Notes: generated by a model not told the origin, from the sequence alone. A stretch of 5,802 bases of DNA from an uncultured Pirellulaceae bacterium (GCA_947259675.1 CAMYNE010000415.1:1-5802), one strand, 5' to 3'; counted from the first letter of the stretch, positions 1-5,370 are shown. Numbers and translations: made by a program.

Positions 1-1
1 G

Positions 2-130
2 TACCCTCCTGCTGAGCATAAATTTGTGTTCAGCGAAAAGACTTTTGAAAAACACGAGTTAATCCGCAAATTATTTGATGATTATATTAACGGGCTGGTT
101 ACAGCGGACAAATCCCGAATATTTCTTTGA
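2..130 (+). CDS. C-terminal end of an unrecognised protein (5' end outside window)
   Basis: Reading from base 2, the frame is open for 42 codons and ends in TGA at 128-130; the other two forward frames close earlier or read poorly. The encoded tail begins YPPAEHKFVFSEKTFEKH and continues through an amphipathic helix (ELIRKLFDDYI) to a short end, DKSRIFL. The composition, alternating hydrophobic and charged residues with no low-complexity stretch, looks like the last helix of a soluble globular protein. I do not recognise the family from this tail. The next gene on the same strand starts 111 bases further on, so the two could share a transcript, but nothing in the gap proves it. It could be chance, since an open frame of 42 codons from a window edge is not rare. 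Confidence 0.5.
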   Translation, partial: YPPAEHKFVFSEKTFEKHELIRKLFDDYINGLVTADKSRIFL

Positions 131-241
131 AAACGAAAAAAATCTGGGAAATCCGACAATCGACTCCAATAGAATGATGGAGAGAACGAATGGTGTTTCA
201 GCCCTTAAAGTAAACAGAGACTTTGTCCAGGAGAATCGAGA

Positions 242-520
242 ATGATCCAAGCACTTGGAGGCAATTTGGTTCCCGTCATGGCGATCGCATGCGCGTTTAT
301 GTTTCTTGTGATCTGGGTTGTCATGGCAACAATTGACAGTATTTACAAAACGGCATGTAATGCTCGGTTAAAAGAACGGTTGATTGAACGCGGTGCGTCT
401 GCGTCCGAAATTGACCGAATTGTCAGGGCCGGTTCAGAATGCGAAGATTGGAAAGAAGTGGAACCTGTTCCGCCCGTCAAGTCAAATCGAGCCTATTCGA
501 TGTCGGGTCCAAATTCTTAA
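242..520 (+). CDS. Small single-pass membrane protein, function unknown
   Basis: This encodes 92 residues. The ATG is preceded by a clear Shine-Dalgarno sequence, AGGAGA at 229-234, eight bases before the start, which decides the start. Residues about 9-31 (LVPVMAIACAFMFLVIWVVM) form one strong transmembrane helix. The part after it is polar and carries LKERLIERGASASEIDRIVRAG at about residues 43-64. This 'LIERG.s..EI.rI' helix is common in short bacterial inner-membrane proteins with an N-terminal anchor, but no function is assigned to them. The last 25 residues are proline- and charge-rich and probably flexible. Topology is likely N-out, C-in, given the basic residues after the helix. The TAA stop (518-520) shares bases with the stop of the convergent minus-strand remnant. 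I am sure it is a plausible gene, not of its role. Confidence 0.75.
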   Translation: MIQALGGNLVPVMAIACAFMFLVIWVVMATIDSIYKTACNARLKERLIERGASASEIDRIVRAGSECEDWKEVEPVPPVKSNRAYSMSGPNS

Positions 521-978
521 ACCTTGGAAGAATCACTCGGCTCTTTCGAGTGAATTCTTTGCACGCACATCATCCTGGGAAACTCGCCGCAATTAGGCGC
601 TACCGCGTGAAGAAGCCAAGGATGACACAACACAATATCTCCAGGCTCACCCGTTAATTCAACGATGCGAAGAGGTACGCCAGATACCAGCTCAGTTTTG
701 GTGAACCTCTCCACCCGTTTCGCAGTATCGCCCACTTTCGTCAGATCTCGCAGCCAAGGCTCGCTATCCATCAACGCCAAACGAACGGTTTTCATTTTCC
801 CCAGTTTCTCACGCGGCTGTTTTTCAACAAATTGCTGGACAAGTCGGTGAGAACCCTCGATCACAACGGTTCCACCCGCAAGGGGTCCGACGTTTGACAG
901 GAATCCAAACACCATTACGCCAACCGGGTAACTGGCGGGCTCATTTACCACTGTTGACGATAGGACTACCGGCTGCAA
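517..978 (-). pseudogene. Phytanoyl-CoA dioxygenase (PhyH)-like, 5'-truncated remnant
   Basis: The minus strand encodes up to 153 residues from a TTG at 978, with an in-frame stop at 997-999 just upstream. Residues about 20-45 (VGVMVFGFLSNVGPLAGG, then EGSHRLV) match the central strands of PhyH-family non-haem Fe(II)/2-oxoglutarate dioxygenases. Residues about 112-125 (GDIVLCHPWLLHAVAPN) hold the distal iron-ligand His, and the following FPR arginine is the expected 2-oxoglutarate contact. Family members are usually 250-300 residues, and the HxD iron-ligand pair lies just before 'VGVMVF'. Here that place reads QPVVLSSTVVNEPASYP with no His, and none of the minus frames over the next 60 bases restores it. 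About half the protein is therefore missing and it should not bind iron normally. The truncation ends 57 bases from the divergent Rieske gene, suggesting a deletion or rearrangement there. A short product from TTG or from ATG at residue 22 remains possible. Confidence 0.75.
533..553. terminator. Short hairpin between convergent genes (weak terminator candidate)
   Basis: TCACTCG (533-539) and CGAGTGA (547-553) form a perfect 7-bp inverted repeat around a 7-base loop. It begins 13 bases after the stop of the small membrane protein gene and lies inside the 3' end of the PhyH remnant. On the plus strand it is followed by ATTCTTT, which is only mildly T-rich, so intrinsic termination is uncertain. 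It could equally be chance. Confidence 0.2.
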
Positions 979-1035
979 TTTTATGCAATTAAGAATCTAA
1001 ACGGAGCCACTGAAATCTAACCAAAGATCAATCGA

Positions 1036-2559
1036 ATGAATGAAACCATCAAAGTCGCAACTTGGAGCAAATTGCAGGATCGCAGGCCCGAATATGCATT
1101 GGCCGGAGAAGTCGACCTGGTAGTTATTCGATACGACGAACAAGTTTCAGTCTTTTTCGGACGCTGTCTCCACCGCGCCGCTTTGATGAGTGATGGACAT
1201 ATCGAAGGTGACAACCTCTTTTGTGCCGTTCACAACTGGGATTATCGAATCGATTCCGGTGTCAGTGAGTACAACAACAAAGAGGCGCTACACAAGTTCG
1301 AGGCGACGATGGAGGGCGATGACGTCGTCGTTAACAAGGCGGACATCGAAGAATTTGCAAGGGCTCACCCCCAGCCCTTTCATCGTGACGAATACCTTGG
1401 ACTGTATCAGGACATCCATGGCGGCCCGGAAGAACCCCATAACGCTTATATCCAGATGCTCGCGCGGAAGGGCAAGGAGGGCATCGGACATCACGGCCCA
1501 GTCTCGTCGATGGGCGTTCCCACAACGGAATTGCCGCAATGGAATGATATTCAATTCATCACGGCTCAACTAGCTCGAAAACCGTTGCTCGATGACGAAC
1601 CGGTGAAAACGAGTTTGGTGATTGGACCACAGGCCGCAAAGCCTCTTGAGCTGAAAATCCCATTGTTTGTTTCGGATATGTCTTTTGGCGCGCTCAGCGA
1701 AGAAGCCAAGGTCGCGTTAGCGATGGGAGCCGAACTTGCCGGAACAGGCATCTGCAGCGGCGAAGGCGGAATGCTGCCCGAAGAACAAGCAGCAAACAGT
1801 CGATACTTTTACGAACTTGCGTCAGGACGATTCGGCTATTCCATGGACAAGGTTCGAAATTGCCAAGCGTTTCACTTTAAGGGTGGACAGGGGGCAAAGA
1901 CGGGAACCGGCGGACATCTGCCAGGCACGAAAGTCATCGGAAAAATCGCTCAAGTTCGTGAATTGCCGGAAGGTCACGACGCGATCAGTCCATCGCGATT
2001 TCCGGATCTCTTGAGCGTGGAAGATTTTCGCCGAGTGGCCGACGAAGTCCGTGAAGCGACCGGCGGAATTCCGGTCGGTGTCAAAATGTCGGCGCAGCAC
2101 ATCGAAGACGACATGGATTTTGCATTGGAGATTGGTGTCGACTACATCATCATCGACGGTCGCGGCGGCGGAACTGGGGCGGCTCCCAACATATTCAAAA
2201 ACAATATTTCCGTTCCCACGATGGCTGCAATCGCTCGGGCTCGTCGACATTTGGACTGGCGAGGGAAAGACCACGTGACGTTGATTGTGACGGGTGGAAT
2301 GCGAGCTTGTTCAACCAATAATTGCCCAGTCGGGATTGCGACGCAAAAAGAAAACTTGCGCGATCGCTTGCAAATCAGCGCTTCTGCAAAACGATTGCAG
2401 AATTTTTTTGAAGCAACAACTCAGCTGATGGTGGTCCTTGCCAGGGCCTGTGGGCACGACGATTTAGGTAAATTCAATGCAAACGACCTGACGACTTGGA
2501 AGAAAGAAATCGCTGAACTAACCGGTATACGCTACGCTGGTGTTCGCGCAAAATCCTAG
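1036..2559 (+). CDS. Rieske [2Fe-2S] domain fused to FMN-binding glutamate synthase domain, internally deleted
   Basis: This encodes 507 residues. Residues 1-105 form a Rieske ferredoxin domain with C44-L-H46 and C63-A-V-H66, the standard CxH...CxxH ligands. From about residue 140 a glutamate synthase (GltB/GOGAT-type) TIM barrel follows: MSFGALS 215-221, SGEGGM 241-246, GGQGAKTGTGG 283-293, DGRGGGTGAAP 374-384 and CSTNNCPVGIATQ 425-437. Family knowledge: such domains bind FMN and an Fe-S cluster and catalyse glutamate/2-oxoglutarate-type redox chemistry. The Rieske domain would supply electrons, which is inference. Relatives of this class carry about 30-33 more residues between TGG (419-421) and the cysteine motif, including the 'LGAD' FMN-phosphate strand and the first cluster Cys. 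Here they are absent in frame, so catalysis is doubtful. No Shine-Dalgarno sequence is evident; the ATG at 1036 is chosen because the Rieske domain begins immediately. No glutaminase domain is present. A standard GltB role is therefore unlikely. Confidence 0.88.
   Translation: MNETIKVATWSKLQDRRPEYALAGEVDLVVIRYDEQVSVFFGRCLHRAALMSDGHIEGDNLFCAVHNWDYRIDSGVSEYNNKEALHKFEATMEGDDVVVNKADIEEFARAHPQPFHRDEYLGLYQDIHGGPEEPHNAYIQMLARKGKEGIGHHGPVSSMGVPTTELPQWNDIQFITAQLARKPLLDDEPVKTSLVIGPQAAKPLELKIPLFVSDMSFGALSEEAKVALAMGAELAGTGICSGEGGMLPEEQAANSRYFYELASGRFGYSMDKVRNCQAFHFKGGQGAKTGTGGHLPGTKVIGKIAQVRELPEGHDAISPSRFPDLLSVEDFRRVADEVREATGGIPVGVKMSAQHIEDDMDFALEIGVDYIIIDGRGGGTGAAPNIFKNNISVPTMAAIARARRHLDWRGKDHVTLIVTGGMRACSTNNCPVGIATQKENLRDRLQISASAKRLQNFFEATTQLMVVLARACGHDDLGKFNANDLTTWKKEIAELTGIRYAGVRAKS
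2293..2310 (+). other. Apparent in-frame deletion junction inside the glutamate synthase domain
   Basis: The protein reads directly from VTGG (418-421) to MRACSTNNC (422-430). In the FMN-binding glutamate synthase family, as recalled, GG is followed by a helix, a second 'LGAD' strand that closes the FMN phosphate site and a Gly-Cys, and only then by the (M)R-x-C....C motif. The missing piece is about 30-33 residues, or roughly 90-100 bases. The joined text GGAATGCG could come from recombination between two short 'ATGCG'-like repeats, since family members often have 'GG-(L/M)R' at one end and 'MRAC' at the other. Misassembly is the main alternative. Confidence 0.6.
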
Positions 2560-2585
2560 TCTTAGTCTTAATCCTAGTCTTAGTC
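2552..2585. repeat. Hexamer-type tandem repeat overlapping the gene's stop codon
   Basis: AATCCTAGTCTTAGTC occurs twice (2552-2567 and 2570-2585) with an 18-base period. The stretch is itself a degenerate run of TAGTCT hexamers. The first copy supplies the last codons and TAG stop (2557-2559) of the Rieske-glutamate synthase gene. A second hexamer run, GAGTAC-GAGTAT-GAGTAC (2616-2633), spans the start codon of the next gene. Low-complexity intergenic runs of this kind are, as I recall, frequent in planctomycete genomes. Confidence 0.7.
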
Positions 2586-2616
2586 GTTTTTCGGTTTTGT
2601 CGGTGATTAGGTTAGG
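2567..2616 (+). promoter_or_regulatory. Possible mRNA hairpin covering the ribosome binding site of the next gene
   Basis: The left arm CTTAATCCTAGTC (2567-2579) can pair with GATTAGGTTAGG (2605-2616), giving about 12 base pairs with one bulged U and two G-U pairs across a 25-base loop. The right arm includes AGG of the Shine-Dalgarno AGGAG (2614-2618) that serves the ATG at 2626. Pairing would partly hide the site, and a ribosome finishing the upstream gene would end within the left repeat. This is a fold read by eye, with no energy calculation. Confidence 0.3.
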
Positions 2617-2625
2617 AGTACGAGT

Positions 2626-3372
2626 ATGAGTACCCAGGAATTCTCAATGTTTGAAATAGATCCAAAAACACTTTCCGATTCACGAATCCAACTTCATTGG
2701 GCAACTCAATTGTTGGCCGCGGCAGCCGATGCAAGACTGGAAAAAGCAACGGATGACAGCCATTCCAATCTCGGTTGGGACGCAAACGAAAACAAATTGA
2801 TTAACCGTGCAGGTTGTGCCATCGACGTGGTCGGATTCAAAATTGAATATCAGGACGAATCGATCAATTTAATGGGCAAGACTCTTGCCGAGTCGGCTCA
2901 GTGGCTCAGCGAAAATATGGGCGCCGAAATTGGCTTTCGCGACTATGAGATGCCGCCACATGGGGTTGCCAACGGAGACGCGTTTTCTCCAAACCCGGAA
3001 CACTTGCGCGAAATTGCCGATTGGTTTACTTTTGGCCAGAAAGCATTGGCGGGAAATGGTGAGCTTCGAGTCTGGCCTCATCATTTGGATCTCGGATTTT
3101 GGTTGCCAGGCGATGTTGAAGGGAGAAGTATTGGTGGTGGGTTATCGCCAGGCGACAATCATTACGATCAACCCTATTTCTACATCAACCCCTACGGCAT
3201 TGATCAACCCGATTCCTTGCCGGACGTGGCTCCCGGTCACTGGACGCAATATTGGTTAGGCGCTGTGCTAACTTCCGATGTGCTTGAGTCGGTTGAAGAC
3301 GCTAACAGCGTTGCAGCCGAATTCGTGGGTTTAGCGATTAACCAATGCCGACAACTCATTGGAAATTCTTGA
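2626..3372 (+). CDS. Conserved protein of unknown function (about 250 residues)
   Basis: This encodes 248 residues with no signal peptide or membrane helix, so it is probably cytoplasmic. The start is fixed by AGGAG at 2614-2618, seven bases before the ATG. Four blocks look strongly conserved: LHWATQ (23-28) with DDSHSNLGW (43-51); WPHHLDLGFWLP (150-161); IGGGLSPGDNHYDQPYFYINP (169-189); and GHWTQYWLGAVL (204-215). I recall these blocks from a widespread family of uncharacterised bacterial proteins in which 'HWA.Q', 'WPHHFD' and 'GLSPGD..Y.EPY' recur. A distant relation to the DUF5996 family is possible but is inference. The clustered His, Trp, Asp and Tyr residues suggest a ligand- or metal-binding pocket, but no catalytic motif is recognised. 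It lies 66 bases after the Rieske-glutamate synthase gene on the same strand and may be co-transcribed. Confidence 0.85.
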   Translation: MSTQEFSMFEIDPKTLSDSRIQLHWATQLLAAAADARLEKATDDSHSNLGWDANENKLINRAGCAIDVVGFKIEYQDESINLMGKTLAESAQWLSENMGAEIGFRDYEMPPHGVANGDAFSPNPEHLREIADWFTFGQKALAGNGELRVWPHHLDLGFWLPGDVEGRSIGGGLSPGDNHYDQPYFYINPYGIDQPDSLPDVAPGHWTQYWLGAVLTSDVLESVEDANSVAAEFVGLAINQCRQLIGNS

Positions 3373-3473
3373 CTGAAAGTTCTGGAAAAAACACCCGAAC
3401 GATGATTAGATTTTCTTGAAACAATACTAACGAAACGCAAATCATGACCTCGGTTACGGTTTTTTTGACCGCT

Positions 3474-3623
3474 CCTTGGGGTTTTGAAGTTGCGCGTGGC
3501 AAAAACATCGAGTTTTCTGTAGCCCGAAGCGCGAGCGAGGAAACCGGAAATTGAATAAATCTATGGTTTCCCTTGCTTGCGCTGCGGGCTAGTATGTGCC
3601 GGCGCAACTTCAGAACCTTGGGG
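3474..3623. mobile_element. MITE-like element with terminal inverted repeats and 8-bp flanking duplication
   Basis: The core at 3482-3615 (134 bp) begins TTTTGAAGTTGCGCGTGGC and ends GCCGGCGCAACTTCAGAA. The ends are inverted repeats: 13 of the outer 14 bases match and GGC is conserved at the inner edge. CCTTGGGG stands directly repeated on both sides (3474-3481 and 3616-3623), as expected for a target-site duplication. The interior holds a long second palindrome and no credible protein. Together this describes a small non-autonomous element or a paired REP unit moved by a transposase encoded elsewhere. No transposase gene is in the window, so the mobilising family is unknown. Confidence 0.55.
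3521..3590. repeat. REP-like long palindrome nested inside the MITE-like element
   Basis: The left arm 3521-3545 (starting AGCCCGAAGCGCGAGC) and right arm 3565-3590 (ending CTTGCGCTGCGGGCT) pair over about 25 bases with three substitutions and one extra base. The loop is the AT-rich 19 bases at 3546-3564. Two of the substitutions become G-U pairs on one RNA strand, so an RNA hairpin would be stable. The text 'AGCCCGxAGCGCxAGCxAGG' is, as I recall, a dispersed repeat of planctomycete genomes, resembling REP sequences served by RAYT transposases. Confidence 0.7.
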
Positions 3624-3626
3624 AGA

Positions 3627-3685
3627 TCGAAGATGCGCCGTGGCGGAGGTCGCCGTCTCAGCGTCCCGCCTAGGCGGATCTTCGA
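3627..3685. repeat. Second long palindrome, four bases after the MITE-like element
   Basis: TCGAAGAT (3627-3634), CGCC (3636-3639) and GGCGG (3642-3646) pair with CCGCC (3666-3670), GGCG (3673-3676) and ATCTTCGA (3678-3685). This makes 17 base pairs interrupted by one G-G mismatch and one 2-base internal loop, around a 19-base loop. The right arm also contains the perfect 12-bp palindrome CCGCCTAGGCGG (3666-3677). No T-run follows on either strand, so this is more like a dispersed repeat than a terminator. Confidence 0.6.
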
Positions 3686-3984
3686 CGGTTGAGGGGACTC
3701 AAGACACCAAAAACTTCCCGCAATAACAGATCGATGTATTTACCCTCTTCCCGACCCTCACGTGTCTCGAGGAGAGGGGAATTGGGCAGTTTCGAGAAAA
3801 CATGTTGGCGAAAAAGGTTGTAATGGAAACGCTCTTTTTTGTTCTCACCCCTGGGGACTGTTGACTCCCGATGAGAAGTTTAAGCTTCTTCTCAACGACA
3901 CGGGTCTTGGGCAGCTGGAAGAAGACAAATCGGGGTAGAATTGGTGGCGTGTAGAAACTCTTGCGCATAGAAAGCAAAACTCAT
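3686..3984. other. Remaining intergenic sequence without a supported gene
   Basis: These 299 bases hold no credible gene. Visible items are a C/G-skewed patch with CCCTCT (3743-3748) facing AGAGGG (3773-3778), like the widespread 'CCCTC...GAGAGGG' dispersed repeats, and a GAGAAG/CTTCTC hairpin (3873-3878 with 3888-3893). The promoter of the gene at 3985 should lie in the last part, but I cannot point to clear -35/-10 boxes. Confidence 0.5.
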
Positions 3985-4551
3985 ATGCCGAAGTTCCGCT
4001 TGATTTCTCTTTTCATATTTGTCGCGGTGGTGGCGTTTTTTTTGGCAGCCAATGAATCCCATCGTCGGGGTCGATTGAAGCTGGATTGGATCGATAAACA
4101 TGTTGATGCGGTTGAACTCGAAATAGAAATACAGTTCTACGCTACATCCATACAGGAATTCTTACGACTGAATGAAATCAGATCCGATCTTCTGCAACCC
4201 TTCCAGCACGGCGGAGTCTACACCGACTTAACGGCCTATCGCGACGCAGGAGCTTCCCAGTCGCGACACAACGGCGGCCTTTTCGCAGGCAGTTCAGAAA
4301 TTGAACGCAACATTTTTATGGGAGCGTTTATTCCTCCCTCAATTCTTGGCGAGGACGACATTTTATTCGCTCGTTCGCGAAAGGTTCGGCTGCAAGTCAT
4401 CTGCGCACTGCCATGGCGTCTTTTTGCCGGCACGCCATACGTCAAGATTGTTACTTTTGATGCGCCAATGAACGAACAGTTCGTTGAGCTGCTGAAGCAA
4501 AGACTAATTGAAGACGAAATAGAATTCAGTGTCGAGCAGAAGACCGAATAA
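3985..4551 (+). CDS. Membrane-anchored hypothetical protein, planctomycete type
   Basis: This encodes 188 residues from the ATG at 3985. A TTG eight codons upstream (3961) would add residues that spoil the typical N terminus, so the ATG is preferred; no Shine-Dalgarno site is clear for either. Residues 4-23 (FRLISLFIFVAVVAFFLAAN) form one membrane helix preceded by Lys and Arg, a pattern very common in planctomycete proteins of unknown function. The rest is soluble: an amphipathic region (about 32-60), a glycine-rich middle, and C-terminal alternating strand and helix (VKIVTFDAPMNEQFVELLKQRLIEDEIEF). No enzyme motif is recognised. The membrane helix is coded partly by a run of eight T (4036-4043), a possible slippage or sequencing-error site, but the frame reads well on both sides. 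Orientation is probably C-terminal part outside the cytoplasm, which is inference. Confidence 0.7.
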   Translation: MPKFRLISLFIFVAVVAFFLAANESHRRGRLKLDWIDKHVDAVELEIEIQFYATSIQEFLRLNEIRSDLLQPFQHGGVYTDLTAYRDAGASQSRHNGGLFAGSSEIERNIFMGAFIPPSILGEDDILFARSRKVRLQVICALPWRLFAGTPYVKIVTFDAPMNEQFVELLKQRLIEDEIEFSVEQKTE

Positions 4552-4566
4552 CGATATTGTAATCGA

Positions 4567-4581
4567 CAAATCTTAGATTTG
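4567..4581. terminator. Dyad just after the membrane protein gene (weak terminator or operator-like site)
   Basis: CAAATCT-T-AGATTTG is a perfect 7-bp dyad that begins 15 bases after the TAA of the preceding gene. It is AT-rich and has no T-tract after it, so an intrinsic terminator is unlikely to be strong. A protein-binding dyad or chance are alternatives. Confidence 0.2.
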
Positions 4582-4639
4582 ACGCGGCCCTGCTACTTCG
4601 GCACCGAGTCTGAAATTTGCTTACTGTGAACGATACATT

Positions 4640-4708
4640 GCGGCATAGCCGCAACCAACAGGTACAACAGAGGCCACAAAAAACCCGGCGCGGCATAGCC
4701 GCAACCAA
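4640..4708. repeat. Two copies of a hairpin-forming 19-bp repeat, 50 bases apart
   Basis: GCGGCATAGCCGCAACCAA is present identically at 4640-4658 and 4690-4708. Each copy contains the 5-bp hairpin GCGGC-ATA-GCCGC. Similarity fades but continues to the right, with ACAG/AGG elements at comparable places, suggesting an original unit of about 35-50 bp duplicated in tandem. On the minus strand the second copy is followed by GCCGGGTTTTTT, which gives a loose terminator-like look. The minus-strand frames through it (rich in Cys, Gly and Tyr) are repeat translations, not genes. Confidence 0.75.
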
Positions 4709-4781
4709 AAAAAAGAACAGGAGGAAACGGAAACAGAATCAGAGTCGTCAATGTCTGAACAACAGTCGTCTGGACATACAT

Positions 4782-4981
4782 TAATTACTTGCCGCGATGA
4801 TTTGACTTGGCGTTTGAACATACTCCGCGTTCTCTGTGATCTCATGTTCAACATTTGCGCTCAGCACGAAGATCATGACCGTTAGTAGCACATGAATCCA
4901 CAAAAACTTTTCGTGGTTCTCGCGTTTTTTGTGGCTATTCTCCGAGCGGTTGCGAACCAACTGATCCGCCGAAAATCCCAC
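4782..4981. repeat. Degenerate dispersed-repeat sequence in the intergenic gap
   Basis: On the minus strand this reads AGCCACAAAAAACGCGAG-AACCACGAAAAG and, further on, ATCACAGAGAACGCGGAG. These are the 'CCACGAAAAACACGAA' and 'CACAGAGAACGCGGAG' wordings found scattered in noncoding DNA of many planctomycetes and other environmental bacteria, as I recall. A 66-residue minus frame with a hydrophobic centre crosses it but is built from these words. Together with the 4640-4708 repeats, this accounts for most of the 489-base gap 4552-5040. Confidence 0.4.
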
Positions 4982-5030
4982 ACTGCATGAAATCTATTTT
5001 CTTGCTGAACGTCATCAGTGGGGCGCTTCA

Positions 5031-5049
5031 TCTGGCTGGTTTAGCCAGA
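5031..5049 (-). terminator. Hairpin over the stop codon of the nuclease gene
   Basis: TCTGGCT (5031-5037) and AGCCAGA (5043-5049) form a perfect 7-bp inverted repeat with a 5-base loop, and the TAA stop of the minus-strand gene (5041-5043) falls in it. No T-run follows on the minus strand (TGAAGCGCC). It may limit 3' decay or weakly end transcription. Confidence 0.3.
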
Positions 5050-5358
5050 CGCTTTCACGCCTTTGGCTTTCACCAGATCCAACCACTCCCAAAGCGACAT
5101 CAACACCATCGGCTCGCCGCGGTCCTGCCGGAACGCCACTGCGTCAGTTCCCTCCGGCACCTGCAAGTACGCGGGTAGTGCCGCCCGCCGCTTGGCTTGA
5201 ACTCGCTTGCCTGCGATCAGCAGATCCGTCTCCTCGCACTCGCCGAGAGCCCGGCCATTACTGGCGTAGGCGCGTTCGGCCTCGATGCCGCTTTCATTCG
5301 CGAGTCTGACAAGCTCACGTTCCCAGCAGTTTCCTTTCCGTTTGGATGGATGGGTCAT
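5041..5358 (-). CDS. PDDEXK nuclease, Holliday-junction-resolvase-like
   Basis: This encodes 105 residues from the ATG at 5358, eight bases after GAGG (5370-5367). A TTG at 5400 would add 14 residues out of keeping with the fold. The order of elements matches a minimal PDDEXK fold: basic start KRKG (6-9); helix with E13 and E15 (WERELVRLANESG); strand and RAYASNG loop (29-35); D45 in ETDLLI; Q54-A-K56 in VQAKRR; then AYLQVPEGTDAVAFRQDRGEPMVL and a C-terminal helix. Family knowledge: such small proteins in phages and chromosomes resemble archaeal-type Holliday junction resolvases, with a Glu, an Asp and an (E/Q)xK motif holding the metal. Here Q replaces the usual second acid, a variant also seen in Mrr-like enzymes, so nuclease activity is likely but not certain. 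It lies after one or two tiny ORFs on the same strand, suggesting a phage-derived cassette. Confidence 0.72.
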   Translation of the reverse strand: MTHPSKRKGNCWERELVRLANESGIEAERAYASNGRALGECEETDLLIAGKRVQAKRRAALPAYLQVPEGTDAVAFRQDRGEPMVLMSLWEWLDLVKAKGVKASG

Positions 5359-5366
5359 GGTGAATA

Positions 5367-5370
5367 CCTC
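5367..5370 (-). promoter_or_regulatory. Shine-Dalgarno site deciding the nuclease start
   Basis: GAGG on the minus strand stands eight bases before ATG 5358 and shares bases with the TGA stop (5371-5369) of the small upstream ORF. Ribosomes ending there could re-start on the nuclease, so translational coupling is plausible. Confidence 0.55.

Noticed and set aside
1288..2274. Several minus-strand frames of 61-150 residues under the Rieske-glutamate synthase gene
   Set aside because: Antisense shadows of a gene with strong family motifs.
2580..2600. Intrinsic terminator at the T-rich GTCGTTTTTCGGTTTTG stretch
   Set aside because: No GC-rich hairpin immediately before the T-runs; the pairing seen there is with the downstream arm at 2605-2616.
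3356..3607. 83-residue minus-strand frame over the MITE-like element
   Set aside because: Most of it is translation of the two palindrome arms (ARSASKG and SLALRAT words), a known artefact of REP-like repeats, with no ribosome site.
3699..3977. 92-residue minus-strand frame in the 3686-3984 gap
   Set aside because: Low-quality composition, crosses repeat-like C/G-skewed patches, and resembles no protein family.
4640..4708. CRISPR array
   Set aside because: Only two repeat copies, each itself palindromic, with spacer similarity and no cas genes.
4593..4854. Overlapping minus-strand frames rich in Cys, Gly, Tyr and Leu
   Set aside because: Translations of the duplicated GCGGC-ATA-GCCGC repeat in several frames; no start signal.
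4781..4981. 66-residue minus-strand frame with a hydrophobic centre that could pass for a small membrane protein
   Set aside because: Its DNA is made of dispersed-repeat wording (CCACGAAAAG, CACAGAGAACGCGGAG) and no Shine-Dalgarno site precedes it.
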